The notes beneath the pieces are model-generated. The model saw only the letters and a program-made list of their open reading frames with translations. It did no database searches and had not been told where the DNA came from. This document shows, piece after piece, positions 41,314 to 50,607 of a stretch of DNA of 64,000 nucleotides. How positions within the stretch are numbered: position 1 is the first letter of the stretch; the number at the start of each line of letters is the position of its first letter. Both the position numbers and the translations under genes were made by a program. The DNA comes from SIG78 sp045587205 (GTDB lineage: Bacteria > Verrucomicrobiota > Lentisphaeria > Victivallales > Victivallaceae): positions 59,570 through 123,569 of the forward strand of contig JAZNBV010000074.1 in assembly GCA_045587205.1 (NCBI GenBank), in the 5' to 3' direction.

Positions 41314-42215
41314 GCGGTAATCTTCTCGGTATAGCCGGTGGACTGGTTGCCGCGTTTATGCAGTCGGTAGCCTATTTATTCGGGCGGAAATTCATCAACG
41401 GAAAAGGTACGCCCAACCAGTTGCTTTTTTCCTCTTTGATCATTACCGGAGCGATGGCGGTTTTGCTGATTCCGTTTTTTATCGACTGGCAGGCGGTGCT
41501 TACCTGGCGTATGGCGTGGAAACTCTGTGTGGTCAACGGCGGATTGCTGGTTGGTCATTGGGGATTTTTTTCTGCTCAAAAGTATATTGAATCCAGCCGG
41601 ATAGCCTCTCTAATGGGCTTGAAGATCATACTTGTGATGCTGCTGGTGATAATTTTTGTACACCGTGATTTTTCCTGCTGGCAGTATATGGCGGTATTTG
41701 CCGCTGCATTTGCTGCTGTGCTGATGAATTGGAGCAAAGGCAGACTGGATTGGAACGGTATGGGGTTTCTGCTTTTTGCATTGCTCGGATATGCTGTGTC
41801 AGATCTGGGAATCCAGCTGGTAGTTGATGAAGTGCGCGTAAGCAACCCAATAGAAAGCGGTATGCGCGGATTTACGATCTGTTACAGTACCATCGGTATA
41901 GCGGCGTTGCTGGCTGTGAAACCCTGCCGGATAAATTGGCAGATTCTGCGCGCGGCAATGCCGCAATCGCTTTGCTGGATTGTTTCAATGGGCGGTTTGT
42001 ACGTCTGTTTCGGCTTGCTGGGCGCGGCGTTCGGCAATGTGGTGCAGGCAAGCCGCGGTGTGATTTCACTGGTGCTGGGGATCGTAGTAAGTTATCTTTG
42101 CGCCAATGTGGCTGTAGAAAGTAAACAAAGCGCAACTGTATGGGTGCGCCGGGGAATTGCCGCACTGCTGATGTTCGGTGCCATTGTAATGTATGCTTTG
42201 ACGGCGAAAGGTTGA
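41310..42215 (+). CDS. DMT-superfamily (EamA-like) transporter
   Basis: A 301-residue protein with ten predicted membrane helices in two repeats, the layout of EamA transporters that export or import small metabolites. The start has GNLLGIAGGLVAAFMQSVAY, and a second half begins near DWNGMGFLLFALLGYAVSDL. The ATG overlaps the prfA stop (ATGA), so it is translationally coupled and sits in the same transcript as prfA and larC. The substrate cannot be predicted. Inner-membrane location is certain from the helices. Confidence 0.8.
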   Translation: MSGNLLGIAGGLVAAFMQSVAYLFGRKFINGKGTPNQLLFSSLIITGAMAVLLIPFFIDWQAVLTWRMAWKLCVVNGGLLVGHWGFFSAQKYIESSRIASLMGLKIILVMLLVIIFVHRDFSCWQYMAVFAAAFAAVLMNWSKGRLDWNGMGFLLFALLGYAVSDLGIQLVVDEVRVSNPIESGMRGFTICYSTIGIAALLAVKPCRINWQILRAAMPQSLCWIVSMGGLYVCFGLLGAAFGNVVQASRGVISLVLGIVVSYLCANVAVESKQSATVWVRRGIAALLMFGAIVMYALTAKG

Positions 42216-42219
42216 GGTT

Positions 42220-43473
42220 ATGAAAAATATATTGTATCTGGAAGGCGCTTCCGGTATCTCCGGAGATATGACCGTTGCCGCATTGCTGGACTTGGGCGGC
42301 AATCAGGAAAAACTTTTGAAAGTTCTGGAGAGTCTGCAGCTTGGAGATGAGTTTCATTGCCATATAAAACCGGGCGAATCTTACAGCATAGCCGGGTGTT
42401 CATTTAATGTGCACTGCCACAATGAACACGCTTGTGAACATCACCACGATCATTCGCACGACCATCACCACAACCATCACCACGATCACGACCATCACCA
42501 CGAACATATACACCGCAATTTATCTGATGTTACAGCGGTAATCCGCCGTGCTGATATGACGGAAAATGCGCGGAATCTGGCGATCCGTATTTTTGAAATT
42601 GTAGCTGCAGCCGAAGCCCGTGCCCACGGCTGCAGTATAGAAGATGTGCATTTTCACGAAGTCGGTGCCATTGATTCGATTGTGGATATTGTGGCGGCGG
42701 CAGTGCTGATCGATGACCTCGGAATCGATGAATGTATTGTTGAATCGCTTACTGAAGGCAGCGGTACGGTGCGTTGTCAGCACGGAATATTGCCGGTGCC
42801 GGTTCCGGCAGTTCTTAATATAGCGGCGGCCCACAATATTGTACTTAAAAAAAGTTCAACTGTTGGCGAAATGGTCACCCCCACAGGTATAGCCATTGCC
42901 GCAGCATTGCAGACAAGTGATAAACTGCCGGAGCGTTACCGGGTAAAAAAAGTGGGTACAGGTGTTGGAAAACGCGATTTCGGGCACGCCAATATTCTGC
43001 GGGCAATGCTTATAGAAAATGTTGACAGAAGTGATCGTGATCAGATTTTTGTTCTGGAAAGCAATATCGATGATTCCACCGGCGAACAACTTGGTTTGCT
43101 GCAGGATAAATTGCTGAAAGCCGGCGCGCTGGATGTAACAAGCATACCCTGCTTTATGAAGAAGAACCGTCCGGCATATCAGCTTAAAGTCATAGCCGCT
43201 GCAGAGGGGATCGATACGCTGGAATATATTATTTTTGCCGAAAGTTCCACCATCGGCATACGGCGTTATCCGGTAGAGCGCAGCTGTATGCAGCGGGAAA
43301 TTGTGGAACTGCCTACTGTGTACGGCACTGTGCTGGCAAAAAAATGTTCCTGGCTTGATATCGAACGCATTTACCCGGAATTTGAAAGCGTAAAAGCTCT
43401 GGCAGAAAAAAACAACACTGCGTTCAGCGAAGTTCTTGCCGCTGCCCGCAGTGCGTGTTGTCAGAAAAAGTGA
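42220..43473 (+). CDS. larC: LarC-type nickel insertion protein (pincer-nucleotide cofactor synthesis)
   Basis: A 417-residue protein. MKNILYLEGASGISGDMTVA is the LarC N-terminus. Residues about 64-98 are a His-rich stretch (about 20 His) typical of nickel-handling proteins. HFHEVGAIDSIVDIVAA and STVGEMVTPTGIAIAAAL are conserved LarC segments. The C-terminal half contains LESNIDDSTGEQLG. In Lactiplantibacillus plantarum larC is split by a programmed frameshift, whereas here a single frame covers both halves. LarC inserts nickel into the cofactor of lactate racemase. larA, larB and larE are not in the window. It is 4 bases after the transporter. Confidence 0.92.
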   Translation: MKNILYLEGASGISGDMTVAALLDLGGNQEKLLKVLESLQLGDEFHCHIKPGESYSIAGCSFNVHCHNEHACEHHHDHSHDHHHNHHHDHDHHHEHIHRNLSDVTAVIRRADMTENARNLAIRIFEIVAAAEARAHGCSIEDVHFHEVGAIDSIVDIVAAAVLIDDLGIDECIVESLTEGSGTVRCQHGILPVPVPAVLNIAAAHNIVLKKSSTVGEMVTPTGIAIAAALQTSDKLPERYRVKKVGTGVGKRDFGHANILRAMLIENVDRSDRDQIFVLESNIDDSTGEQLGLLQDKLLKAGALDVTSIPCFMKKNRPAYQLKVIAAAEGIDTLEYIIFAESSTIGIRRYPVERSCMQREIVELPTVYGTVLAKKCSWLDIERIYPEFESVKALAEKNNTAFSEVLAAARSACCQKK

Positions 43474-43482
43474 TGTGAGCGT

Positions 43483-44598
43483 TTAAGCCAATACCGGATA
43501 CTTTTTATTGCCTTTGTTATTAACTGCAATACATTCGATTTCCACCAGCCAGGCGGGGCGGCAGACCGGAGCTTTTACTGTAACAAGCGGTATTTCGCGC
43601 TGCAGTGTTTCATAAACTATTTTCCGGCAGATATCGGCATCAGCGGTGTCGCGCAGATACATAGTTGCAATGGCTATATCATCCAGCGATCCGTCGCCTT
43701 CTTTGAGCAATGCTCCGATATTTTCCATAACCCGGCGTGTTTGAGTTGCCACATCGCAGCAGTAAAGGACTTTGCCGGCTTTGTCGATACTGGCAGTTCC
43801 CGAAATAAAATAGTGCGAACGGTCGCCGAAGATCACCCGGGTGCCGCGTTCAAAACTCACTCCGTAGATTGCTGTGGGGGAGAGGTTTTCCAAGGCATAC
43901 AAATACTGCATCTGCCCTGTCTGCAGCGTGGGATAATTGATCGAATCCATCATCACGAGCTGTTTTACATCAACTATTTGCGCTTCAATGCCGGTACTGG
44001 CAATAAAGTGAGTGTCGGAGGTCAAGCCGTTTTCTGCAAAAAATTTATTGCGTGCCTGCACCAGACCGGCGTAATTGTTATCCACATCGCGGCAATAAAG
44101 CCAGGTACGCACCGTGTGGTTGTAAACATCGGCATTATGCGCGGCAAGGTGATCTTTCAGCGCGGCAAATGCTTCATAGGTCTGGTCGAAACTGCCGCTG
44201 GAACTTACCGGTTCACGGCGGAACCAGCAAACCGGATAATTTTTCAGCGCAATTTCCAGAGCGGCGGCGTTGCCGTTTTTTCCCGGCGCGTGCCAGTGCC
44301 ACGCTTCAATGGCTATACGGCGGTTATCCACCGGCGCCTGACCAACTATGGAAATAAAACTTGAACGGTTTTTGACTATTTCCTGCAGTATATCATATTG
44401 ATTGGTAACATCGCTCAAATGAATGCGCAGGAGCATTTCGCTTGTCTGCGAACATCCGCATTGCTCAAGCATATTGTCATACGCCTCAAACAACTCCACT
44501 GCTTCTTCGCGGAACGTTTCTTTTTCTGCTCCGACGGCGGTAAAGAAGTCTTCCCGGATGCCTTCCGGGGTACTGAAATTTTTATGCAGTACCTTCAT
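43483..44598 (-). CDS. Two-domain RidA (YjgF/YER057c) superfamily protein
   Basis: A 371-residue protein with two RidA-like halves. The first has SFISIVGQAPVDNRRIAIEA. The second has RTWLYCRDVDNNYAGLVQAR, then THFIASTGIEAQIVDVKQLV and, at the end, VTVKAPVCRPAWLVEIECIA, close to the RidA consensus for strand and helix order. This tandem layout recalls chorismatase-like proteins (FkbO/Hyg5) and unassigned L-PSP-like proteins, but I cannot tell which. RidA relatives hydrolyse reactive enamines. The gene overlaps the PPC protein gene (ATGA, 44595-44598), and so belongs to the DUF1549-DUF1501-PPC operon, an unusual neighbour. Confidence 0.72.
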   Translation of the reverse strand: MKVLHKNFSTPEGIREDFFTAVGAEKETFREEAVELFEAYDNMLEQCGCSQTSEMLLRIHLSDVTNQYDILQEIVKNRSSFISIVGQAPVDNRRIAIEAWHWHAPGKNGNAAALEIALKNYPVCWFRREPVSSSGSFDQTYEAFAALKDHLAAHNADVYNHTVRTWLYCRDVDNNYAGLVQARNKFFAENGLTSDTHFIASTGIEAQIVDVKQLVMMDSINYPTLQTGQMQYLYALENLSPTAIYGVSFERGTRVIFGDRSHYFISGTASIDKAGKVLYCCDVATQTRRVMENIGALLKEGDGSLDDIAIATMYLRDTADADICRKIVYETLQREIPLVTVKAPVCRPAWLVEIECIAVNNKGNKKYPVLA

Positions 44599-46718
44599 TT
44601 CTCTCCTTCTATATATAATGCCGGCAATATTGACTGCTGGAGATAAGTTCTGACTTTGCCGTTTTTATCCGGTTTGGATTGGGTTTTCCAGGTGACTTTG
44701 AAAATCACATTGGCCTTTTTGCCGGCAGCGTTGCCGACTGTTTGTAAGGTGATTTTTAGCGGAGGTACTTCCAGACGGGGGCGTTTTTTGTTGATTTTCA
44801 CCAGCTTGGTTTTTGCGCCGGGATTGGATACAACTTTGAGCCAGTCCGGCAGATCGACCGGCTGAATCTTGAGTTCCACGCCCGCGGGTACATAGTTGAC
44901 CAATTTAGCTGTAAGCGTTACGGGTTTATTACTCAAACGGAGCGTATGCGACTTCAGCTTGTCCCAGCGGAATACCGAATTGCGCCACATAACCCGGCAA
45001 AGGAACTTCTGCGCCGGATTTATGTGCGTATAAGCAAATGCCTGCATTGCTTCATTGCCCGGAATAACGCTGGTTTTGAAATCCTCTGCCGAGGCTTCGA
45101 TAACCAATTCTTCAATGGGACGCTGCTTGCTGGCGACCGCACTGATTGTGATTGCTGTGCGGTCACAGCCGGCGGGAATTATATCACTGCCGATGATCCT
45201 GCAATGCCTGGGAGAAATAACTTTGAGCTTGATTGGTCCCTGATAGTTATCGTGCCGGTCTGCGATCAGTGTTACCGGATTGACTCCAGAGTCTTCCAGA
45301 CGCAGTGAAGACGGCACGCTATAAACATTGAAGAATTTACGCTTGCGGTCCACCCGCAGAAAGTACTGGTAATCATTGCCGAAAGCACCGGCTGTATCAG
45401 ATACATTTACTGTGTAAACTCCGTCGGCAGCTGCAGTAAAGAACAAACGCGAGTCTGCTGCGTTGTGCAGGATAGTACCCGCCTTGAGCCGGGCAACATC
45501 ATCGTTATGGAGTATGAGTTTACCGTTGGGATCGTAAACTTTTATCACACTGTCAGGAGGCAGACCCAAACGGCGGGCAAAGACCTCCAGAACCGCTTCT
45601 TCATTCTTTTTGAATTTGAAGTGATAATTGTTGCCTGCCGGAGTATTGAGCGTGTGTTTTATCATTACCGGCCACGGAACTGCACCTTTGATCTGCAGTT
45701 TGCCCATATCCTGAACCGGCAGATTTTTGAACTGCGGCGGAACCGGAACCGGCGGCTTGTATTTACCTTTGAATACATTCACGCGGTAAACAAAGTCTTC
45801 GCGTCCGCGGTAGAGTGCATCGCGGATGTGCAGCGTGTAAGTACCGTCAGCCGGGGCGGTAAAAGTCAGCACCGGGTCGGGATCAAAGTAATAATCGTCA
45901 GCGTATGCCACAGATTTTTTATCGGCATCAAAAATTTCCAGTACTGCCTGAAAATGCCCCGGAACCCCGTCGCCGATAAAGGGATTGAAGTAACGGCCCA
46001 GCAGTTTGAATGTTATTACTTCATTCTTTTTAGCTTCAAAGGTAAAACGGTCGGTTTCGCCGGGCATAATCTGGCCATTGAGTACTGCCGGAACCGTAAA
46101 TTGCGGGATTTTTTTGGTTGCCGGCGGGAAAGGGAAGTAATCTTCCCGGATTTCCGGAGCTTTACCCACAAAAAATTTCAGCGGATTGCTCAAAGTTCCA
46201 TTACGGTCAACCAGGCGGAATTCCCGTTCGCCGATGGGGGCATTTTCCGCAATCTTGAGCGTGACAATGGTTCTGCCTGCAATCGAGGGACTGGCCTGCA
46301 GGCTGTTGCGCGGCACAAACCACGCGTGATAAAGTACATCGCGTTCACAGGGTGTAAGCTCGGTCAGCCGTTCATAAAACGGGTGTTTGCGCCAGCCTTC
46401 GGTACTTTCCGGCATCTTGATGGTGATCTTTTTGCCGGCGTGGAACTGCTTGAGCAGCTGCATATAGTACCGCCGCTGTTTGCTGTCGGGATTAGGCAGA
46501 CCGCCACGCACAAATTCAACTTTTTCAACCGTTACACCTTCACCGGATATATACGCTGTATTAGTTGAACTGAAGCCCTGGCCGCCGATGATTATTTCCA
46601 CCGTGGAGCCCTGTCTGCCGCCGGAAGGCATCATAAAGCCTATGTGCGATGCTGCAGCGGAAAATGACCCTGAAACGGCTGCCGCCAGAACAATTACAAA
46701 AATATTTTTTCTATTCAT
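44595..46718 (-). CDS. Secreted PPC-domain protein of the DUF1501/DUF1549 gene set
   Basis: A 707-residue exported protein (signal near NIFVIVLAAAVSGSFSAAAS). The first 80 residues are IPT/TIG-like (MPSGGRQGSTVEIIIGGQGF). Two PPC-type domains follow, with LTFTAPADGTYTLHIRDALY and LFFTAAADGVYTVNVSDTAG, the repeated marker of pre-peptidase C-terminal domains. The remaining part is beta-rich. In Planctomycetota such proteins occur beside DUF1501 and DUF1549/1553 genes; the joint function is unsettled and is often guessed to be polysaccharide or sulfated-glycan processing. It overlaps both neighbours by 4 bases. It lacks visible catalytic residues and is probably a binding component. Confidence 0.75.
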   Translation of the reverse strand: MNRKNIFVIVLAAAVSGSFSAAASHIGFMMPSGGRQGSTVEIIIGGQGFSSTNTAYISGEGVTVEKVEFVRGGLPNPDSKQRRYYMQLLKQFHAGKKITIKMPESTEGWRKHPFYERLTELTPCERDVLYHAWFVPRNSLQASPSIAGRTIVTLKIAENAPIGEREFRLVDRNGTLSNPLKFFVGKAPEIREDYFPFPPATKKIPQFTVPAVLNGQIMPGETDRFTFEAKKNEVITFKLLGRYFNPFIGDGVPGHFQAVLEIFDADKKSVAYADDYYFDPDPVLTFTAPADGTYTLHIRDALYRGREDFVYRVNVFKGKYKPPVPVPPQFKNLPVQDMGKLQIKGAVPWPVMIKHTLNTPAGNNYHFKFKKNEEAVLEVFARRLGLPPDSVIKVYDPNGKLILHNDDVARLKAGTILHNAADSRLFFTAAADGVYTVNVSDTAGAFGNDYQYFLRVDRKRKFFNVYSVPSSLRLEDSGVNPVTLIADRHDNYQGPIKLKVISPRHCRIIGSDIIPAGCDRTAITISAVASKQRPIEELVIEASAEDFKTSVIPGNEAMQAFAYTHINPAQKFLCRVMWRNSVFRWDKLKSHTLRLSNKPVTLTAKLVNYVPAGVELKIQPVDLPDWLKVVSNPGAKTKLVKINKKRPRLEVPPLKITLQTVGNAAGKKANVIFKVTWKTQSKPDKNGKVRTYLQQSILPALYIEGEK

Positions 46719-48028
46719 ACATCCTCCCGGTAGAGTTCTTTGAGTTTGTTTCTGCCGCTTCCGGGGGGCAGGAGCGTCAGATCAAAGTTGCGCGGGTTTT
46801 GAAGTTTCTGCGCCGGATTGATCCCGGCAAGCTCGTAAATGCTCCACAGCAGATCCACCGGGGAAACCGGACGCTCAATGGGCCGTTCGCCGCGTGCATC
46901 AGAAGCTCCAACGACTTTGCCGCCTGCGAAACCGCCGCCTGCAACCACTGTGCTGAAGCAGTGGCAGAAGTGGTTGCGTCCGCCATTCCACGGTTCGTGA
47001 TAATCTACGCGCGGAGTTCTGCCGAATTCGCCTGTACACCATATAAGGGTGGTATCCAGCAGTTTTTTTTCGCTCAAATCTTCCAGCAGGGCGGAAAATC
47101 CCTGATCGAATTCAGGTCCGAGCCGCTGCATTGATTCAAAGTGCTTTTTATGCGTATCCCATCCCTGGGCATTGATCGTTATATAAGGTACACCCATCTG
47201 CACCAGACGGCGTGCCGCCAGACAGCACTGACCGAAGCGTGTTCTGCCGTAACGGTTGCGCATTTCTTCTGTTTCCAGATTCAGATCGAATGCTTTGGCA
47301 TCATCGCCGCTCAAGACCGCCTGTGCGTCAGCAGATGCCTGCTCAAAGTTGCGTAACTCGCGGCAGCTGGTAATTGAACGGGTGAAGCTGTCCAGTTCTT
47401 CAGCATACTTCTGACGGCGCAATACGTGTTCTTTGCTTATGCCGCCGGGGGCAACAAAACCATCCACCAGAAATTGTGGATTGTTCGGGTTGGAACCGGT
47501 CGCCAACGGCTTGAAGCGGTCACTCAAAAATCCGTTTTCAGAGAAACGACCTTTATTGCCGGTCAACGCAATGTAGGGCGGCAGTTTGCCTTTGTATTCG
47601 CCGCTTTTGAGCATTGCCAGCACTGCTCCGATTGCCGGATAGGTTATACCGTCGCCGGGCATACGGCCTGTCTGCATAAGGTAGGTAGCTGTTTCGTGCC
47701 CGTTGGTACCGTGGCACATACTGCGGATTATGGAATATTTATCTGCCTGCTGTGCCAGCTTGGGGAGAAATTCGCTGATCCTGATGCCTTTGACATTGGT
47801 AGGTATATCGCCGTAATCGCCGTTATATGCTTTGCCGGCATTGGGCTTGGGGTCAAAAGTTTCCAGATGCGAAGGTCCCCCCCACACCCAGATCTCAATG
47901 ACCGAACGCGCCGGTTGCCGGTCCGGACGCGGGGAGGGTGCCGCCAGCAGATTGCCGGAAACGCGGTTGAAAGCTCCATAGACTCCACAGAGAGTCATTG
48001 CCTTGAGAAAATCACGCCGGTTGATCAT
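46715..48028 (-). CDS. DUF1501-domain protein, twin-arginine exported
   Basis: A 437-residue protein starting with MINRRDFLKAMTLCGVYGAF, a twin-arginine signal (RRDFLK). The rest is DUF1501, a sulfatase/alkaline-phosphatase-fold family abundant in Planctomycetota: SVIEIWVWGGPSHLETFDPK with the metal-site start, MCHGTNGHETATYLMQTGRM, ITINAQGWDTHKKHFESMQR, and TGEFGRTPRVDYHEPWNGGR with the C-terminal His/Asp pair. It most likely hydrolyses an ester of a polysaccharide in the periplasm. It has ATGA overlap with the PPC gene and follows DUF1549 by 16 bases. Confidence 0.85.
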   Translation of the reverse strand: MINRRDFLKAMTLCGVYGAFNRVSGNLLAAPSPRPDRQPARSVIEIWVWGGPSHLETFDPKPNAGKAYNGDYGDIPTNVKGIRISEFLPKLAQQADKYSIIRSMCHGTNGHETATYLMQTGRMPGDGITYPAIGAVLAMLKSGEYKGKLPPYIALTGNKGRFSENGFLSDRFKPLATGSNPNNPQFLVDGFVAPGGISKEHVLRRQKYAEELDSFTRSITSCRELRNFEQASADAQAVLSGDDAKAFDLNLETEEMRNRYGRTRFGQCCLAARRLVQMGVPYITINAQGWDTHKKHFESMQRLGPEFDQGFSALLEDLSEKKLLDTTLIWCTGEFGRTPRVDYHEPWNGGRNHFCHCFSTVVAGGGFAGGKVVGASDARGERPIERPVSPVDLLWSIYELAGINPAQKLQNPRNFDLTLLPPGSGRNKLKELYREDV

Positions 48029-48044
48029 AATTGCACCTCATATA

Positions 48045-49631
48045 TTAATGATAAAAAATAAATTCTTTGGAATTCAGCAGTACCCAGACTGTATCTATCC
48101 ACGCCAGAAAGCGTACTTTGGGTTCCAGATCCAGGGCATATTTGCTGAATGCTTTGCGTTCTCGTTCGGTCGGATATCTTGAGAGTATATCCATATAAAT
48201 GCGGTCCAGCCGTTCGCTTTCATACCGGTATTTGCCTTGCTGGCGCTTGCAGTAATTCTGGATCCGGCGGTAGAGTGCCGCTGAATTCATCAGATACAAG
48301 CCTTGAGAGTCGCTGCTGGCTGTGTTGCGTTCAGAAATCTGTCCGGAATCCCGCGGCGGTCTGCCGAAACTGTCCAATACCCCGGTGGAGATACTGCCGT
48401 CGGCAATATTGATTGCTTTGGTGTCCCACGGCAGATAGGTAAATGGTTCTGGTATAACACTCATATAGCGGTCATAGCCTTTGGTGATAAAAGCCAATGC
48501 ATCGATCAGCAGTTCCGACTCCATACGCCGCACAGGATAAACTGCAAAGTATTGCAGATTTTCTTCGCTCTGCAGCCGCGATGAAGCGCGGAAACTGGCT
48601 GTTTGCAGAATAAGTTTGTACAGTGCGCGCAAACTGTAATTGCTCTTTTTAAATTCACTGATCAGACAGTTCTGCAGCTCTTCGCTGAACGGCACATTAT
48701 CTGATGCCATCGGTTGGGAAAAAATGTTCCAGAACGACTTTTCCGCTATTTCAGGCAGATTGTCTGCCACCGGATAGATCCCGCGGCCGAAGACCCAGTA
48801 CCACACTTTGTTGACCATAGCCCTGGCAAAGTAATCATTGTCTGTTTTGAGCAGCCAGTCAGCAAAAACTTTGCGCGGATCAGTTTGCGCACTGTTCACT
48901 TGTACAGTACTGCCGTCCGGCAACATAGCGGTAAATTCAGCAGGCTCTACAGCATTAAAGACAATTTCTTCTTTCCACTCATAAGTGCTTTTGTAGCGGA
49001 TGCAGGAAAAGAGTCTGGCGAATTTTTCCAGTTCCCCGGCAGAAAAGCTGCTTTCGCGCATATTCATAGTTGTCAGCAGTACCATTTTTGCCAATCCGAT
49101 CGGCGAACGGTCCGCGCTGGCACGGAAAAAATTGGCGTAAGCGTTGCGGAAATTGCTTCCGGAGGCAGTCAGCAATTCATAAAAAAGTTCATTCAGCGGC
49201 CGGTCGCGCTTGAGGTCATCGCGCACCGTGCGGTGATAAAACTGTACCGCATTGGGCCACAGATTGATCGGAAACTCTGACTTGATCCGCAGCATATCGG
49301 CAAAGCGCATTGCCTGCATATCGGCGTAATCGTCGGAAACAAGCAGTTTATCGATCAGCAAATCGTACTTGTTGTTTTCATCACTGTTGACAAAGTTGCG
49401 TACTTCATCGGCACTGGGCAGCCGCCCCGCCAGAGTCAGTGTGGCGCGGCGCAGAAACGCTGCATCGGAAACCGGTGCCGGCACTGCAATATCGTGTTGG
49501 TTCCAGATAGCATATAATATGCGGTTGACCGGTAATTTCTGATCCACCGGATTGGTTTTTTCAAACACCGAGGCGCCCAAATAAGATATTCCTATCAATG
49601 TTGTCAGCATAAAAGATAAAAATCTGCTCAT
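48045..49631 (-). CDS. Secreted DUF1549/DUF1553 protein
   Basis: A 528-residue protein with a Sec signal (MSRFLSFMLTTLIGISYLGA). The first half is DUF1549 (DAAFLRRATLTLAGRLPSAD, and DKLLVSDDYADMQAMRFADM). The second half is DUF1553-like (FARAMVNKVWYWVFGRGIYP, and YSLRALYKLILQTASFRASS). Full-length Planctomycetota relatives often carry an N-terminal cytochrome-c or PSD1 domain; this one lacks it. The ATG at 49631 follows AAAGGAG; the extra 22 codons upstream lack an RBS. It is first in the four-gene operon with DUF1501, PPC and RidA-like proteins. Confidence 0.82.
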   Translation of the reverse strand: MSRFLSFMLTTLIGISYLGASVFEKTNPVDQKLPVNRILYAIWNQHDIAVPAPVSDAAFLRRATLTLAGRLPSADEVRNFVNSDENNKYDLLIDKLLVSDDYADMQAMRFADMLRIKSEFPINLWPNAVQFYHRTVRDDLKRDRPLNELFYELLTASGSNFRNAYANFFRASADRSPIGLAKMVLLTTMNMRESSFSAGELEKFARLFSCIRYKSTYEWKEEIVFNAVEPAEFTAMLPDGSTVQVNSAQTDPRKVFADWLLKTDNDYFARAMVNKVWYWVFGRGIYPVADNLPEIAEKSFWNIFSQPMASDNVPFSEELQNCLISEFKKSNYSLRALYKLILQTASFRASSRLQSEENLQYFAVYPVRRMESELLIDALAFITKGYDRYMSVIPEPFTYLPWDTKAINIADGSISTGVLDSFGRPPRDSGQISERNTASSDSQGLYLMNSAALYRRIQNYCKRQQGKYRYESERLDRIYMDILSRYPTERERKAFSKYALDLEPKVRFLAWIDTVWVLLNSKEFIFYH

Positions 49632-49668
49632 ATTAAGAACTCCTTTGCAAAACCCGTATTCCGGGCTA

Positions 49669-49697
49669 AATATAATGCTCGATTTCTGCAAATACAA
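49669..49697 (-). promoter_or_regulatory. Promoter of the DUF1549 operon
   Basis: On the minus strand, TTGTAT (49697-49692) and TATATT (49674-49669) are separated by 17 bp. Confidence 0.6.
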
Positions 49698-49730
49698 ACT
49701 TTATTCGAACTTAAAACAGAACTTTTCAAC

Positions 49731-49788
49731 AAAAAAAATGCTTTCCGGAACTGTTTTATTCTCCGGAAAGCGTTTTTTTATTGATTTT
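49731..49788. terminator. Terminator after the esterase gene, A/T tracts on both sides
   Basis: The stem GCTTTCCGGA (49740-49749) / TCCGGAAAGC (49772-49781) has T-tracts on both strands. On the minus strand it ends the sialidase-esterase unit. Confidence 0.87.
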
Positions 49789-49800
49789 TGAGGTGTTTTT

Positions 49801-50589
49801 TTACTTGTTGGCAAGGAAAAAATCAAAAATGTTTTTTTCGTATCCCACCACAATATTGTTGTTATGCACCTTGCCGGGAACTACGATCAGCTTATATCTG
49901 GAGCCGCCGGCTTTTTTCAATGCTTCAATCATATTGTAACTGTACTGCAGTTTTACAGTACTGTCGCGGTCGCCGTGCAGAATCAGCAGCGGTATATCTT
50001 TGAGCAGTTCAGCGTGATTGATTGCCGAATGTTTTTTGTAAAGTTCCGCATCCGCTTCGGCAGTTACTTTGTAAGCTTTGAGCATACTTGCCTGGTATTT
50101 GGGGTGATCTTTGAGCATTTCCAACAGATCGGTTACGCCGAAAAGGTCGCATACAGCAAGCACTTCGCCGGGGTGACGGGCAGAATAAATCAGTGCGGCT
50201 CCTCCGCCCATACTACCGCCCATAACAAAGTATTTTTTTACATTCATCTTGAGCGTTCTGCCCAGATATTCAACCATCCGTTCAGCTATGAGCATTGCAT
50301 TGTCGCTGCCCCAGCTGTCGGCGCCGCAGCCGGGAACCGCCACTGCGATATTATTTTTGTCGCAGTATTGCCGGAAAACGGCAAACTCCGGCGTATCGAT
50401 TCCGCCGGAACCGCCGGGCGTGCCGCCTCTGCCGTGAAAAAAGAGCAGCAGTGATGCGCCCGCAGAATTAAAGTTTTCCGGTATATAAACATAACCGGTG
50501 TGAGAATTGAATTTGACAACTCCGCTTTCCAGCGCCGGCATCAGAACTGGTGAAAGTGCAGCAAGCATAATCAGTAACCTTTTTAACAT
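49801..50589 (-). CDS. Secreted alpha/beta-hydrolase esterase
   Basis: A 262-residue exported protein (signal MLKRLLIMLAALSPVLMPAL). The alpha/beta-hydrolase fold is shown by LLLFFHGRGGTPGGSGGI (oxyanion region), YFVMGGSMGGGAALIYSARH with the nucleophile Ser in G-G-S-M-G-G, LLILHGDRDSTVKLQYS with the Asp, and GKVHNNNIV with the His. It resembles carbohydrate esterase or PHB-depolymerase-like proteins. It follows the sialidase-like gene by 18 bases, so the two are cotranscribed. Removing O-acetyl or similar esters from a glycan that the neighbour binds or cleaves is a reasonable guess. Confidence 0.82.
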   Translation of the reverse strand: MLKRLLIMLAALSPVLMPALESGVVKFNSHTGYVYIPENFNSAGASLLLFFHGRGGTPGGSGGIDTPEFAVFRQYCDKNNIAVAVPGCGADSWGSDNAMLIAERMVEYLGRTLKMNVKKYFVMGGSMGGGAALIYSARHPGEVLAVCDLFGVTDLLEMLKDHPKYQASMLKAYKVTAEADAELYKKHSAINHAELLKDIPLLILHGDRDSTVKLQYSYNMIEALKKAGGSRYKLIVVPGKVHNNNIVVGYEKNIFDFFLANK

Positions 50590-50607
50590 AATATTTCCTT
50601 GAGTTTG

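Noticed and set aside
42409..42520. His-rich repeat codons as a tandem DNA repeat or CRISPR-like array
   Set aside because: It is coding sequence of the LarC metal-binding loop with no regular repeat unit or spacers.
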